NCBI GenBank assembly: GCA_016713125.1
Contig: JADJPT010000006.1
Span: forward strand, 1 to 64,000
Direction: 5' to 3'
DNA from: Betaproteobacteria bacterium
GTDB lineage: Bacteria > Pseudomonadota > Gammaproteobacteria > Burkholderiales > SG8-39
DNA: 64,000 nucleotides
Shown here piece after piece: positions 25,048 to 38,452 of the stretch. The number at the start of each line of letters is the position of its first letter. Position 1 is the stretch's first letter. Both the position numbers and the translations under genes were made by a program. Under the pieces are notes generated by a model. That model saw only the letters and a list, made by a program, of their open reading frames with translations. It did not search any database and had not been told where the DNA came from.

Positions 25048-28000
25048 TCAGCCTATCCGTCGCCGGCAGCTGCGGAACATGCGCATCCAGGGCGAGTCCT
25101 CGCCGGCGCCCTGCGGGGACCACGACATCTGCACCGAGCGGAACACGCGCTCCGGGTGCGGCATCAGCACCGTGTAGCGTCCGTCGGCGGTGGTCAGGCC
25201 GGTGATGCCCTGCGGCGAGCCGTTGGGGTTGTGCGGATAGACCTCAGTGGGCGCGCCGCGATGGTCGACAAACCGCATCGCCACCAGCGCGGCCTGCCGG
25301 TCGGCTGGAGAGGCGAAGGCTGCGTAACCCTCGCCGTGCGCCGTGGCGATGGGCATGCGGCTGCCGGCCATGCCATCGAAGAAGATCGAGGGGCTGGGCG
25401 TGATCTCGACCTGCACGAAGCGTGCCTCGAACTGCTCCGAACGGTTGCGCAGGAAGGCCGGCCAGTGCCGGGCGCCCGGGATCATGTCCTTCAGCGCGCT
25501 CATCATCTGGCAGCCGTTGCACACGCCCAGCGCGAAGGTGTCGGCACGCGAGAAAAAGTCGGCGAAGGATTCGCGAGCACGCTGGTTGAAGAGTATCGAC
25601 TTGGCCCAGCCCTGCCCGGCGCCCAGCACGTCGCCGTACGAAAACCCGCCGCAGGCGACGAAGCCGGCGAATCCGGCAAGATCCGTGCGTCCGGCGATGA
25701 TGTCGCTCATGTGCACGTCGACGGCGGCGAAGCCGGCGCGGTGGAAGGCCGCCGCCATCTCCACCGGCCCGTTGACGCCCTGCTCGCGCAGGATCGCCAC
25801 GCGAGGCCGCGCCAGATTCAGGAACGGCGCGGCGATGTCCTCACCCGGGTCGTAGGTCAGTTGCACGGAAAGTCCGGGATCGGCGGCGTCGAGCACGCGG
25901 TCGTACTCCTGCTGCGCACAGTCCGGATTGTCGCGCAGCGTCTGCATGCGCCAGGTGGTTTCCGACCAGGCGCGTTGCAGATCGACGCGTTTTTCGCTGA
26001 ACACCGGCCTGGCGTTGCGCGTGAAGCGGATCTCGTCGCGCCCGTTCAGGAAGCCGATGGGGTTGGCGCAGGCATGCACGCCCTCGGCGCGCAGCACATC
26101 CATGACCTTCTGCCGGTCGGCGGCGCGGATCTGCAGCACCGCACCGAGTTCCTCGGCGAACAGCGCCTCGATCGCCTTTTCCTTCACGCGCCCGGCAAGC
26201 TGCTCCTCGCCGTTGCGCTTGAAACCGTCGACGTCCTCGGTCCACGCGTCGCTGGCCAGCACATCCAGGCTCACGGTGATCCCGCAATGTCCGGCGAAGG
26301 CCATTTCCGCCAGCGTGGCGAACAGGCCGCCGTCGGAGCGGTCGTGGTAGGCGAGGACCAGCCCCTCGGCCGCCAGGTGCTGCACGGCGCGGAACAGCCC
26401 GGCAAGCAGCGCGGGGTCGTCCAGGTCGGGCGCTTCGCTGCCAAAGCCGCCGTGCACCTGGGCGAGGATGCTGCCGCCCAGGCGGTTGCGGCCGCGACCG
26501 AGATCGACCAGCAGCAGTTCGGTGTCGCCCGCATCGGTGCGCAATTGCGGTGTCAGCGTGCCGCGCGCATCCGTGACCGGCGCGAACGCGGTGACGATCA
26601 GCGAAAGCGGCGAGACGACCTCCTTTTGCGCACTGCCCTCGCTCCAGGCCGTGCGCATGGACAGCGAATCCTTGCCGACCGGGATGGCCACGCCCAGCGC
26701 GGGACAGAGTTCCATGGAGACGGCACGCACGGTGTCGAACAGCGCGGCGTCCTCTCCCGGATATCCGGCGGCGGCCATCCAGTTGGCCGAAAGCTTGACG
26801 CGATCCAGGCGCGCTACGTCGCGCCGCGGCGAGGTTGGTGATCGCCTCGCCCACCGCCATGCGGCCGGAAGCCGGGCCGTCGATCAGCGCGATCGGGGTA
26901 CGCTCGCCGATCGCGTAGGCCTCACCTGCATAGCCCCCGAAGTCGAGCAGGGTCACTGCGCAATCGGCCACCGGCACCTGCCAGGGGCCGACGTAGGGAT
27001 CGCGCGAGCACAGCCCGCCCACGGTGCGGTCGCCGATGGAAACCAGGAAGCCCTTGTCGGCCACGGTCGGATGCCGCAGCACGCGGTAGGCCGCATCCTT
27101 GATCTCCAGGCCGCGCACGGAGAAGGCCTCGGGTGCGCGCGCCTCGTGACGCACGTCGCGCAGCATCTTGGGCGGCTTGCCGAGGATCACGTCCATCGCC
27201 AGGTCGACCGGATCCTCGCCGAGCAGCGGATCGACCACCTTCAGGTGCGTTTCCTCGGTCGCCGTGCCGAGCACCGCGAACGGACAGCGCTCTCGCTCGC
27301 AGATGGCGCGAAAACGCTCCAGGCTTTCCGGTGCGATGGCGAGCACGTAGCGCTCCTGCGCCTCGTTGCACCAGATCTCGCGCGGCGACATGCCGCTGTC
27401 CTCCGAATGCGCGGCGCGCAGGTCGAAGGTCGCGCCGCGGCCGGCGGAGTGCGCGAGTTCGGGCATGGCGTTCGACAACCCGCCCGCACCCACGTCGTGG
27501 ATCGAAAGGACGGGGTTGTCCGCGCCGAGTTGCCAGCAGCGGTCGATGACCTCCTGTGCGCGACGCTCGATCTCCGCATTGCCGCGCTGCACCGAGTCGA
27601 AATCGAGATCCGCGGCGTTGGTCCCCGCGCCCATCGACGAGGCGGCACCGCCACCCATGCCGATCAGCATGCCGGGGCCGCCGAGCTGGATCAGCAGGGT
27701 CCCCGGCGGCAGCGGCGACTTGGCCGATTGCGCGTCCGCGATATTGCCTATGCCCCCGGCCAGCATGATGGGTTTGTGGTAGCCGCGCGTCACGCCGCCG
27801 ACTTCCTGCTCGAAGGCGCGGAAGTAGCCATTCAGGTTCGGACGGCCGAATTCGTTGTTGAAGGCGGCCGCGCCTATCGGCCCCTCAAGCATGATGTCCA
27901 GCGCCGAGACGATGCGCCCGGGCCGGCCGATGTCCCGTGTCTCCCAGGGCTGCACGCCGCCTGGAATGCGCAGGTTGGAAACGGAGAAGCCCACCAGGCC

Positions 28001-28993
28001 TGCCTTGGGCTTTGCGCCGCGCCCCGTGGCTCCTTCGTCGCGGATTTCCCCCCCCGCACCCGTGGCGGCGCCGGGAAAAGGCGAGATCGCGGTCGGATGG
28101 TTGTGCGTCTCGCACTTCATGACCGTGTGCGTGAGCTCGGCGTGCGGCGCGTACTCGCCTTCGACGCCTGCATAGAAACGCTGCGCAACGCGGCCTTCCA
28201 TGATGGCCGCATTGTCGGTGTAGGCCAGTACCGTGCCCTGCGGGTTGCTCGCGTGCGTGTGCTTGATCATGCCGAACAGCGTGCTGTCCTGCTTCACACC
28301 GTCGACGATCCAGCTGGCATTGAAGATCTTGTGCCGGCAGTGTTCGGAATTGGCCTGCGCGAACATGGTCAGTTCTGCGTCGGTCGGATCGCGCGCCAGG
28401 CCGCGGTAGGCCGCGGCCAGGTAGTCGATCTCGTCGTCCGACAGGGCGAGGCCCAGTACGCCGTTGGCGCGCACCAGCGCCTCGCGCGCCCCGCCGGAGA
28501 GATCGACACGCTGCAGGGGGCGCGGCGGCACATGCCGGAACAGGGCTTCCGCGCCTTCCAGCGTATCCAGCACGGTCTCGGTCATGCGGTCGTGCAGGAG
28601 TGCGCCCAGCGCGGCGCGCTCGGCCACCGACAGCCTGGCTGGTCCCTGCACGTAGCAGGCCATGCCGCGCTCCATGCGCCGCACGCCAGCCAGGCCGCAC
28701 TGGCGTGCGATTTCCGTGGCTTTAGACGACCAGGGAGAAATGGTGCCGATACGCGGTACGACCAGGAACAGCTGGCCGGCAGGCTCCCCAGGCAGTGACT
28801 CGCCGTATCTCAGCAGGCGCTCGAGCAGGTCCGACTGGGTGGTATCGGGGGGCACTTCGGTTTCGACGAAATGCCAGAACTCCGCGGCGAGCCCCCGGAT
28901 GCCGGAATGCACGGCCTGGAGTTGCGGGAGCAGCTTGGCGAGACGGAAGTCCGACAGCGCGCTTGCGCCGCGCAGCTTGAGGATGGTGGACAT
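25048..28993 (-). CDS. purL: Phosphoribosylformylglycinamidine synthase, one frameshift
   Basis: PurL makes FGAM from FGAR, glutamine and ATP in purine synthesis. This is the large single-chain form of about 1314 residues. The N-terminal PurS-like part starts STILKLRGASALSDFRLAKL. The catalytic domain contains AQANSEHCRHKIFNA and TVMKCETHNHPTAISPFPGA. The glutaminase domain has the nucleophile segment LGVCNGCQMMSALKDM and the end of the catalytic triad near PIATAHGEGY; the C-terminus (LMPHPERVFRSVQMSW) matches E. coli PurL. A frameshift near 26825 separates NLAAAR from DRVKLSANWMAAAGYPGEDA, two parts of one conserved block. The gene should therefore be intact in the organism. ATG at 28991-28993. 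Confidence 0.95.
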
Positions 28994-29018
28994 CGAGAAG
29001 GCGGGCCGGTAAAGCTGA

Positions 29019-29024
29019 ATTATA
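29019..29024 (-). promoter_or_regulatory. Candidate -10 box for purL
   Basis: Read on the minus strand, TATAAT sits 25 bases before the purL ATG in an AT-rich patch between G+C-rich flanks. No good -35 hexamer is visible 16-18 bases further upstream. No PurR-like palindrome is evident. Confidence 0.4.
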
Positions 29025-29092
29025 CAGGCTGCCGGCCCCGCCCGGGTTCCGCGGCAACGCACCGCACGAGGTCTGAGGGCCGGCCGCCGTCC

Positions 29093-32000
29093 CTAGCGCT
29101 TGACCAGCGGGTCGCTGCGCGTGCCACCCAGGGACAGGGTGCCGCGCAGCGCCGCCGGCTGTGTGCGCACTTCGGCGTTCACGCGTCCGGAGAAATTGCC
29201 GGCCGCATCGATGTCGGCCAGGCCGGACGCCGTGAGCAGCCCTGCGGTCAGCTTCATTTCACGCAACTGCACTGCGCCCCTCGAGTACACGCCCACCCCG
29301 GTGAGCTCCGAGAACTGGGTGCGCCCCGAGGCCTGGGATGCGCTGGGCTGCAGCGCGCGCGCCAGATCGAAGCTGCCCAGCGTGCCTTTGCTCACCGTGT
29401 AGCTGCCCTCCAGGCGCATGTCGGCGCCGGGCTTGTCCAGCGCCGGGCCGCTCATCGCGAACACGCCGCGTGCGTCGGCCTTGCCCTCCGACATCAGGGC
29501 GGGCGCGAACACGTTGACATTGATCTGCTTGACGCGCAATTCGCCCTCCACGCTCAAGCCCTTGGCCCAGCGTATGCGCGCAGTTCCTGCCAGCGTGCCG
29601 TCGTAGAGCTTGCCGCTCCATTCGCTGACCGCGATTTCGCTGCGCGTGGCGGTCCCCTTCATGCCGAAATCGCTCAGGCTCACGCCCGGCACGAATGGCA
29701 TCGTCATGGCGCCTGCATTGACCTCGAACACCAGGGTGTCGCCGCGCGACTGCAATTGCCCGGACAGCTTGGCGTCGGCGGAGCTAAGGACCACGCCCTG
29801 CAGCGCCCCGTCCGGGCCGAGCTGCGCCTCGACGTCGAGCACGGGCAGCCCGCCGTCGAGTTTGAGCTTCGACGCGGCGATGCGCGCCACGCGCAGGTTC
29901 TCGCCCTGCAATCTGCCAAACAGGGCGGCGGCCATTTCGCCCGGAGGTCCGGACAAACCCTCGAGCTCGATCCGCTTGAATGCCTTCTTCTCGGAGAACA
30001 GCGAGCCTATGTCCGGCGCGGCGCGCACTTGCGCGATGCGCAGATTCTCGCCTATGGCCACTTTCTCCAGCTTCAACTCGACTCCGGTGATCAGCGACAG
30101 TCGCACCGAACCCAGCTTGACGGGCACACCCAAGGCATCGCTGCCCAGCTTCTCGTACTCCGCAGTCGACAGCGGCATCACGTGCAGCAGGCCGAAGCCG
30201 GCCAGCAGCAGCACGAAGAAGGAGATCGCCACCGGCTTGCCCCAGTTCACGGGGCGCCGCACCTTGACCGCGACCACCGACTCCTCGGGCTCTCCGGCCT
30301 TTCGGGCCTTCGCCTTCGCTTCGGCGCGCTCCTTGTCGCGCTCTGCGCGGCGCGCATCCTTGCCCAGCTTCTGCTGGTCCGCCTTCACCTCGTCCAGGTC
30401 GAGTTCATCGTCGGACACCACGATGTCATCGCCACTGTCCAGGTCCTGGTCCTGTGCCGGCGCCTGCTTCGGCGGGGCGGCACGCGCCCGGTCGATCGCC
30501 TCGCGCGCCTGGCGCTTGCGTTCGGCTTCCTCGGCCTGGCGCCGTTCGTCCTCTTCGCGTGCAAGCCGCTCCGCGGCTTCGCGCGCGATCCGCTCTTCTT
30601 CCGCGCGCTTCGCTTTCTCCTCGGCTTCGCGCCGCGCCTTGTCCTCGGCTTCGCGCCTGGCCTTGTCTTCGGCCTCGCGGCGTGACCTGGCTTCGGCTTC
30701 CTTGCGGGCGCGATTATCCGCTTCCTGTTGTTTGCGCTCCTCGTCCTCGCGCGCCGAGAAAGAGTCCAGATCCGCCATCAGAAAATCGGTGGAAGATGCA
30801 GCCGGGGCGGCGGCAGCGGGCTTGGCCTGCGACTCGGCCGCCTCGCGCTCTTCCTTCGCCTTGTGCGCCGACTCCTCCTGCTCGCGACGCGCTTCGGAAT
30901 CGCGACGAGCCCTGGCCTCGTCCTCCTCCTTCGCCCGCGCCTCGGCTTCGCGGGTCAGGCGCTCGCCGTCCTCCCTGGCCTTGCGCTCGGCGTCTTCCCG
31001 CGCACGACGTTCTTCCTCGAGCCTGGCCTGCAACTCGGCCTCGCGACGTGCCTGCTCCCCGGCCTCCTGCCTGGCGCGTTCTTCGGCCTCGCGCGCGATG
31101 CGCTCCACGTCCTCCCGCGCACGCCGCTCGGCCTCTTCACGCGCGCGGCGCTCCGCTTCCAGCTTTGCCTGCAGATCGGCCTCGCGGCGCGCCTGCTCCT
31201 CGGCTTCTTTGCGGGCACGCGCCTCGGCTTCCTTCGCCAGGCGCTCGGCCTCCTCGCGGGCCTTGCGCTCCGCGTCCTCCCGGGCACGACGCTCCTCCTC
31301 CAGCTTCGCCTGCAGCTCGGCCTCGCGGCGCGCCTGCTCCTCGGCCTCCCGGCGACGGCGCTCTTCGGCTTCGCGCGCAACGCGTTCGGCCTCTTCACGC
31401 GCCTTGCGTTCGGCTTCTTCGCGGGCGCGGCGCTCCTCCTCCAGCTTCGCCTGCAGTTCGGCCTCGCGGCGTGCCTGCTCCTCGGCTTCCTGGCGGCGGC
31501 GCTCTTCGGCTTCGCGTGCGACGCGTTCGGCCTCTTCACGCGCCCTGCGTTCGGCTTCTTCGCGCGCGCGGCGCTCCTCTTCCAGCTTCGCCTGCAGTTC
31601 GGCTTCTCGGCGCGCCTGCTCCTCGGCTTCCTTCCTGGCGCGCTCCCTGGCTTCGTTCGCCAGGCGTTCGGCCTCCTCGCGGGCTTTGCGCTCGGCCGCT
31701 TCGCGCTCTGCACGTTCCGCCTCCTCGCGCAGGCGCCGCGCCTCCGCCTCGGCCTTTTCGGCGGCCTCCTGTTCGGCCTTGGCCCTCGCTTCTGCTTCAG
31801 CCCTGGCGCGGGCTTCGGCTTCTTCCTTGGCACGAGCTTCCGCTTCGGCCTTGGCACGGGCTTCCGCTTCCGCCTTGGCTTGGGCTTCCGCTTCGGCCTT
31901 GGCGCGGGCTTCCGCTTCGGCCTTGGCTCGGGCTTCTGCTTCGGCCTTGGCTCGGGCTTCTGCTTCGGCCTTGGCGCGAGCTTCTGCTTCGGCCTTGGCT

Positions 32001-32683
32001 CGGGCTACAGCTACAGCTTCAGCCCTGGACTTCTCTTCCTGTTCCGCCTTGGCTTTTGCTTCCTGCTCGGCTTTTGCCTTGGCTTCCGCCAACGCGCGCG
32101 CCTGAGTCTCGGCCTTCTGCCTCGCCAGCTGTTCCTGCAAGGCTTTGGCCCGCGCCTCCGCTTCGGCCTTGGCCTGCGCCTGCACGCGCGCCTGCGCGGC
32201 CGCGGCGGCAACCGCCTTGGCCTTGGCTTCCGCCTCTTGCCTGCCCTTGAAATTGAGCGCATCGCCTTCGGCATTGCGCGCGGCTTCGGCGCGCGCAACT
32301 GCAGCCAGGTCCATGGGTGGCTTGGGGGCCTGCGGTGTCGCACGTGGCGGCGGCGGCGAAGCGGGAATGGCGGTGAAATCCAGATCCGACACCCCGTCCA
32401 TGGGCGCCGTTGCCGCCGGCGCGGCACCGGCCGGCGGCTTGGCGGCCGCAGGCGCGGCCCCCGCCGAAACTTCGCGTATGAAGCCGTCTGTGGCCAGCTG
32501 CGAAATCAGCTTGCCGAACCTGGCCGCATCCAGCTTGTCGAACTTCTGGTTGAGCTCGGCAACGCTGGACTTTCCATCGATCTGTGCGAGCACCGCACGA
32601 TCGCTGCGCGACAGCAGGCTGGTCTTGCCGGAGGCCTCCAGCATGCCCTTGCCGGTCTTCGAGTAAATCGAGGCTGGAGTCAT
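29093..32683 (-). CDS. AsmA-like protein with giant charged helical repeat region
   Basis: A 1196-residue protein not matching a named family end to end. Residues 5-70 resemble a winged-helix domain common in Betaproteobacteria (IYSKTGKGMLEASGKTSLLS, RAVLAQIDGKSSVAELNQKF). Residues 80-130 are Pro/Ala-rich. From about 135 to 720 the sequence is almost purely Glu, Ala, Arg, Lys, first as about ten 8-residue units (RAKAEAEA type), then as five 47-residue repeats. A short acidic stretch (DSGDDIVVSDDELDLDEVKA) follows. One transmembrane helix lies at about 816-835 (AISFFVLLLAGFGLLHVMPL). The last ~360 residues look like an AsmA C-terminal domain in the periplasm, with repeated beta-strand text such as TATRSEIAVSEWSGKLYDGT. 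Start is ATG 32683; a TTG five codons upstream is possible. It stands between purL and 5-oxoprolinase. Confidence 0.8.
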   Translation of the reverse strand: MTPASIYSKTGKGMLEASGKTSLLSRSDRAVLAQIDGKSSVAELNQKFDKLDAARFGKLISQLATDGFIREVSAGAAPAAAKPPAGAAPAATAPMDGVSDLDFTAIPASPPPPRATPQAPKPPMDLAAVARAEAARNAEGDALNFKGRQEAEAKAKAVAAAAAQARVQAQAKAEAEARAKALQEQLARQKAETQARALAEAKAKAEQEAKAKAEQEEKSRAEAVAVARAKAEAEARAKAEAEARAKAEAEARAKAEAEARAKAEAEAQAKAEAEARAKAEAEARAKEEAEARARAEAEARAKAEQEAAEKAEAEARRLREEAERAEREAAERKAREEAERLANEARERARKEAEEQARREAELQAKLEEERRAREEAERRAREEAERVAREAEERRRQEAEEQARREAELQAKLEEERRAREEAERKAREEAERVAREAEERRRREAEEQARREAELQAKLEEERRAREDAERKAREEAERLAKEAEARARKEAEEQARREADLQAKLEAERRAREEAERRAREDVERIAREAEERARQEAGEQARREAELQARLEEERRAREDAERKAREDGERLTREAEARAKEEDEARARRDSEARREQEESAHKAKEEREAAESQAKPAAAAPAASSTDFLMADLDSFSAREDEERKQQEADNRARKEAEARSRREAEDKARREAEDKARREAEEKAKRAEEERIAREAAERLAREEDERRQAEEAERKRQAREAIDRARAAPPKQAPAQDQDLDSGDDIVVSDDELDLDEVKADQQKLGKDARRAERDKERAEAKAKARKAGEPEESVVAVKVRRPVNWGKPVAISFFVLLLAGFGLLHVMPLSTAEYEKLGSDALGVPVKLGSVRLSLITGVELKLEKVAIGENLRIAQVRAAPDIGSLFSEKKAFKRIELEGLSGPPGEMAAALFGRLQGENLRVARIAASKLKLDGGLPVLDVEAQLGPDGALQGVVLSSADAKLSGQLQSRGDTLVFEVNAGAMTMPFVPGVSLSDFGMKGTATRSEIAVSEWSGKLYDGTLAGTARIRWAKGLSVEGELRVKQINVNVFAPALMSEGKADARGVFAMSGPALDKPGADMRLEGSYTVSKGTLGSFDLARALQPSASQASGRTQFSELTGVGVYSRGAVQLREMKLTAGLLTASGLADIDAAGNFSGRVNAEVRTQPAALRGTLSLGGTRSDPLVKR
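30940..31644 (-). repeat. Five tandem 141-bp coding repeats
   Basis: Within the AsmA-like gene, five units of 141 bases encode 47-residue repeats, each containing AEEQARREAELQAKLEEERR or a close variant followed by AREEAERKAREEAER and a VAREAEE-type end. Units 1-3 are nearly identical; units 4 and 5 have drifted (DLQAKLEAERR, GEQARREAELQARLEEE). Copy number could change by slippage or recombination. Confidence 0.85.
31770..32010 (-). repeat. About ten tandem 24-bp coding repeats
   Basis: About ten 24-base units encode RAKAEAEA octapeptides, with drift to QAKAEAEA, RAKEEAEA, RARAEAEA and RAKAEQEA. On the plus strand the unit reads like GCTTCGGCCTTGGCTCGGGC with small changes. Being a multiple of three, length changes would keep the frame. 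Confidence 0.85.
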
Positions 32684-32746
32684 CGGGTCCGTAGGCAAAC
32701 GGCGGTTCTGCTTCGGATCTTCATTATATCCCCCCAGTCCGTCGGC

Positions 32747-36385
<3,639 letters not shown>

Positions 36386-36432
36386 GGGAGGCGAAGAAAT
36401 GACGGACGGGAAACGCGCGATTCTAAACTCAG

Positions 36433-36438
36433 TAAAAT
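36433..36438 (+). promoter_or_regulatory. -10-like TAAAAT next to a start codon
   Basis: TAAAAT ends six bases before the ATG of the DUF1445 gene (TAAAATCCGCCCATG). Transcription from it would begin at or next to the ATG, giving a leaderless message. No ribosome-binding site is seen upstream of the ATG. The -35 region is weak. Confidence 0.4.
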
Positions 36439-36444
36439 CCGCCC

Positions 36445-37230
36445 ATGGACATATATACCGATCCCGCCGAGTTGCGTCGCGCGATCCGCGCGCGCAAGTT
36501 CGCCAGCCACACCGCCGGACAGTGCCCGGGCTACGCGCAGGGCAACCTCGCCATCCTGCCGCGCGACTATGCCAGCGAGTTCCTGCGATTCGCCCAGATG
36601 AACCCCAAGCCCTGCCCGATTCTGGGCATGTCAGAGCCGGGCGACCCGCGCATACCCGCGGTGGGCGCCGACCTCGACATCCGCACCGACATTTCCAGGT
36701 ACGTGGTGTTCCGCGACGGCGAGCCGGCGGGCGACGTCGACGATCTCATGCAGGTGTGGCGCGACGACCTGGTGGCCTTCGTCATCGGCTGCTCCTTTTC
36801 CTTCGAGGAGGCGCTCAAGGAGGACGGCATCCCGGTGCGCTACGTCGAGCGCGGCCATAACGTCTCGATGTACCGCACCAACGTCGCCACCGCCGAAGCC
36901 GGCCGCTTCGGCGGGCCGCTGGTGGTCTCCATGCGCCCGATGAAGCCCGCACAGGCGATCCGCGCGATCCAGATCACCTCGCGATTCCCGAACGTGCATG
37001 GCGCACCGGTGCACTTCGGCGACCCGGCCGCCATCGGCATCCGCGACATCGGCAAGCCGGATTTCGGCGATCCGACCGAGATCCTGCCGGGCGAAGTGCC
37101 GGTGTTCTGGGCCTGCGGAGTGACCCCGCAGTCGGCGATCCGCAAGGCACGACCGCCGCTGGCCATCGCCCACAAGCCCGGTTGCATGCTGGTGACCGAC
37201 CTGCGCAATTCGCAGCTCTCGGTTTTCTAG
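36445..37230 (+). CDS. DUF1445 / D-glutamate cyclase family protein
   Basis: A 261-residue cytosolic protein of the DUF1445 'putative hydro-lyase' family, which includes the mitochondrial D-glutamate cyclase that converts D-glutamate to 5-oxo-D-proline. Typical text is RKFASHTAGQCPGYAQGNLA, ADLDIRTDISRYVVFRDGEP, FVIGCSFSFEEALKEDGIPV, NVSMYRTNVATAEAGRFGGP and PVFWACGVTPQSAIRKARPP. It faces the 5-oxoprolinase gene across a 59-base divergent spacer, so a cyclase-to-hydrolase route is plausible but untested. The downstream FAD oxidoreductase starts nine bases after its stop. Confidence 0.85.
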   Translation: MDIYTDPAELRRAIRARKFASHTAGQCPGYAQGNLAILPRDYASEFLRFAQMNPKPCPILGMSEPGDPRIPAVGADLDIRTDISRYVVFRDGEPAGDVDDLMQVWRDDLVAFVIGCSFSFEEALKEDGIPVRYVERGHNVSMYRTNVATAEAGRFGGPLVVSMRPMKPAQAIRAIQITSRFPNVHGAPVHFGDPAAIGIRDIGKPDFGDPTEILPGEVPVFWACGVTPQSAIRKARPPLAIAHKPGCMLVTDLRNSQLSVF

Positions 37231-37239
37231 GGAGCGCGG

Positions 37240-38343
37240 ATGGATCAGGTCGACGCCGTCGTCATCGGCGCCGGGGTGGTGGGTCTGGCCGTGGCGCGCA
37301 CACTGGCCCTGGCCGGCCGCGAGGTGATCGTGCTCGAATCCGAGAATGCGATCGGCACCGCGACCAGCTCGCGCAACTCGGAAGTCATACACGCAGGCAT
37401 CTATTACCCGCAGGGCTCCCTGAAGGCGCGCACCTGCGTCGAGGGCCGGCGCATGCTGTATGCGTACTGTGCCGAGCGCGGCATCCCGCACATGCGCTGC
37501 GGCAAGCTGATCGTCGCCACGGACGCCGCCCAGATCACCGAACTGGAAGGCATACGCGATAAGGCGCACGCCAACGGCGTGACCGACGTGGTCCAACTGA
37601 CGCTGGATCAGGTTCGCGCCATGGAGCCCGCGGTGTCCTGCGTCGCCGCCCTGCACTCGCCCTCCACCGGCGTGGTGGACAGCCATGCCTTCATGCTTGC
37701 ACTGCAGGGCGAGGCCGAATCGCACGGCGCCATGCTGGCCCTGCTCTCGCCGCTCGTGCGCGGCGAGGTGCTTCCCGACGGGCGCATCGCACTCGAGGTG
37801 GGCGGCGCCGAACCCATGCGCCTGGCCGCCCGCACGGTGGTCAATGCCGCCGGCCTCACGGCGCCCTCGGTGGCGCGGCGCATCGACGGCTATCCGCACG
37901 ATCAGGCCCCGGGCGAGTTTTACGCGAAAGGCAACTATTACTCGCTGACCGGCCGCTCGCCGTTCACGCGCCTCGTGTATCCGGTCCCCGAGCCCGGCGG
38001 GCTGGGGGTGCACGTCACCATCGACATGGGCGGCCAGGCGCGTTTCGGTCCCGACGTCGAATGGATAGACCGCATCGGCTATGACGTCGATCCGCGCCGC
38101 GCCGACAAGTTCTACGCCGCGATCCGCCGCTACTGGCCCGGGCTCCCCGATGGTGCACTGGCGCCCGGCTATGCGGGGATACGCCCCAAGATCGCGCCTG
38201 CCGGCGCGGCCGCGCCGGACTTCGTGATCCAGGGCCCGGCGGAGCACGGCGTCGCGGGGCTGGTGCACATGTTCGGCATCGAGTCGCCGGGACTGACGGC
38301 GAGCCTTGCCCTTGCCGACGAGGTGGTACGACGTTTGCATTGA
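37240..38343 (+). CDS. FAD-dependent oxidoreductase, L-2-hydroxyglutarate dehydrogenase-like
   Basis: A 367-residue DAO-superfamily flavoenzyme. The N-terminal FAD motif is VVIGAGVVGLAVARTLALAG, followed by ATSSRNSEVIHAGIYYPQGS, the block typical of the L-2-hydroxyglutarate oxidase (LhgO/YgaF) group. PSTGVVDSHAFMLALQGEAE, VVNAAGLTAPSVARRIDGYP and GPAEHGVAGLVHMFGIESPG are further family segments. Likely reaction is oxidation of a 2-hydroxy acid with electrons to quinone; L-2-hydroxyglutarate is a guess supported by the glutamate-related neighbours. It is in line with the DUF1445 gene and the TRAP operon downstream. Confidence 0.8.
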   Translation: MDQVDAVVIGAGVVGLAVARTLALAGREVIVLESENAIGTATSSRNSEVIHAGIYYPQGSLKARTCVEGRRMLYAYCAERGIPHMRCGKLIVATDAAQITELEGIRDKAHANGVTDVVQLTLDQVRAMEPAVSCVAALHSPSTGVVDSHAFMLALQGEAESHGAMLALLSPLVRGEVLPDGRIALEVGGAEPMRLAARTVVNAAGLTAPSVARRIDGYPHDQAPGEFYAKGNYYSLTGRSPFTRLVYPVPEPGGLGVHVTIDMGGQARFGPDVEWIDRIGYDVDPRRADKFYAAIRRYWPGLPDGALAPGYAGIRPKIAPAGAAAPDFVIQGPAEHGVAGLVHMFGIESPGLTASLALADEVVRRLH

Positions 38344-38452
38344 CACGCGCCGAGGGCATGGCAGACACTTGCCGCCACTGCGGAAGTGGTGCCGGCGGAG
38401 CCGCACCACGCACCGCACCATGCGAACAGCAGGGCAAACAGGGAGACCATCC

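Noticed and set aside
31770..32010. 24-bp direct repeats, at first glance CRISPR-like
   Set aside because: Units are contiguous without spacers and code in frame for RAKAEAEA octapeptides.
32696..32698. TTG start for the AsmA-like gene
   Set aside because: The ATG at 32681-32683 is five codons in and needs no rare start; neither has a clear ribosome-binding site.
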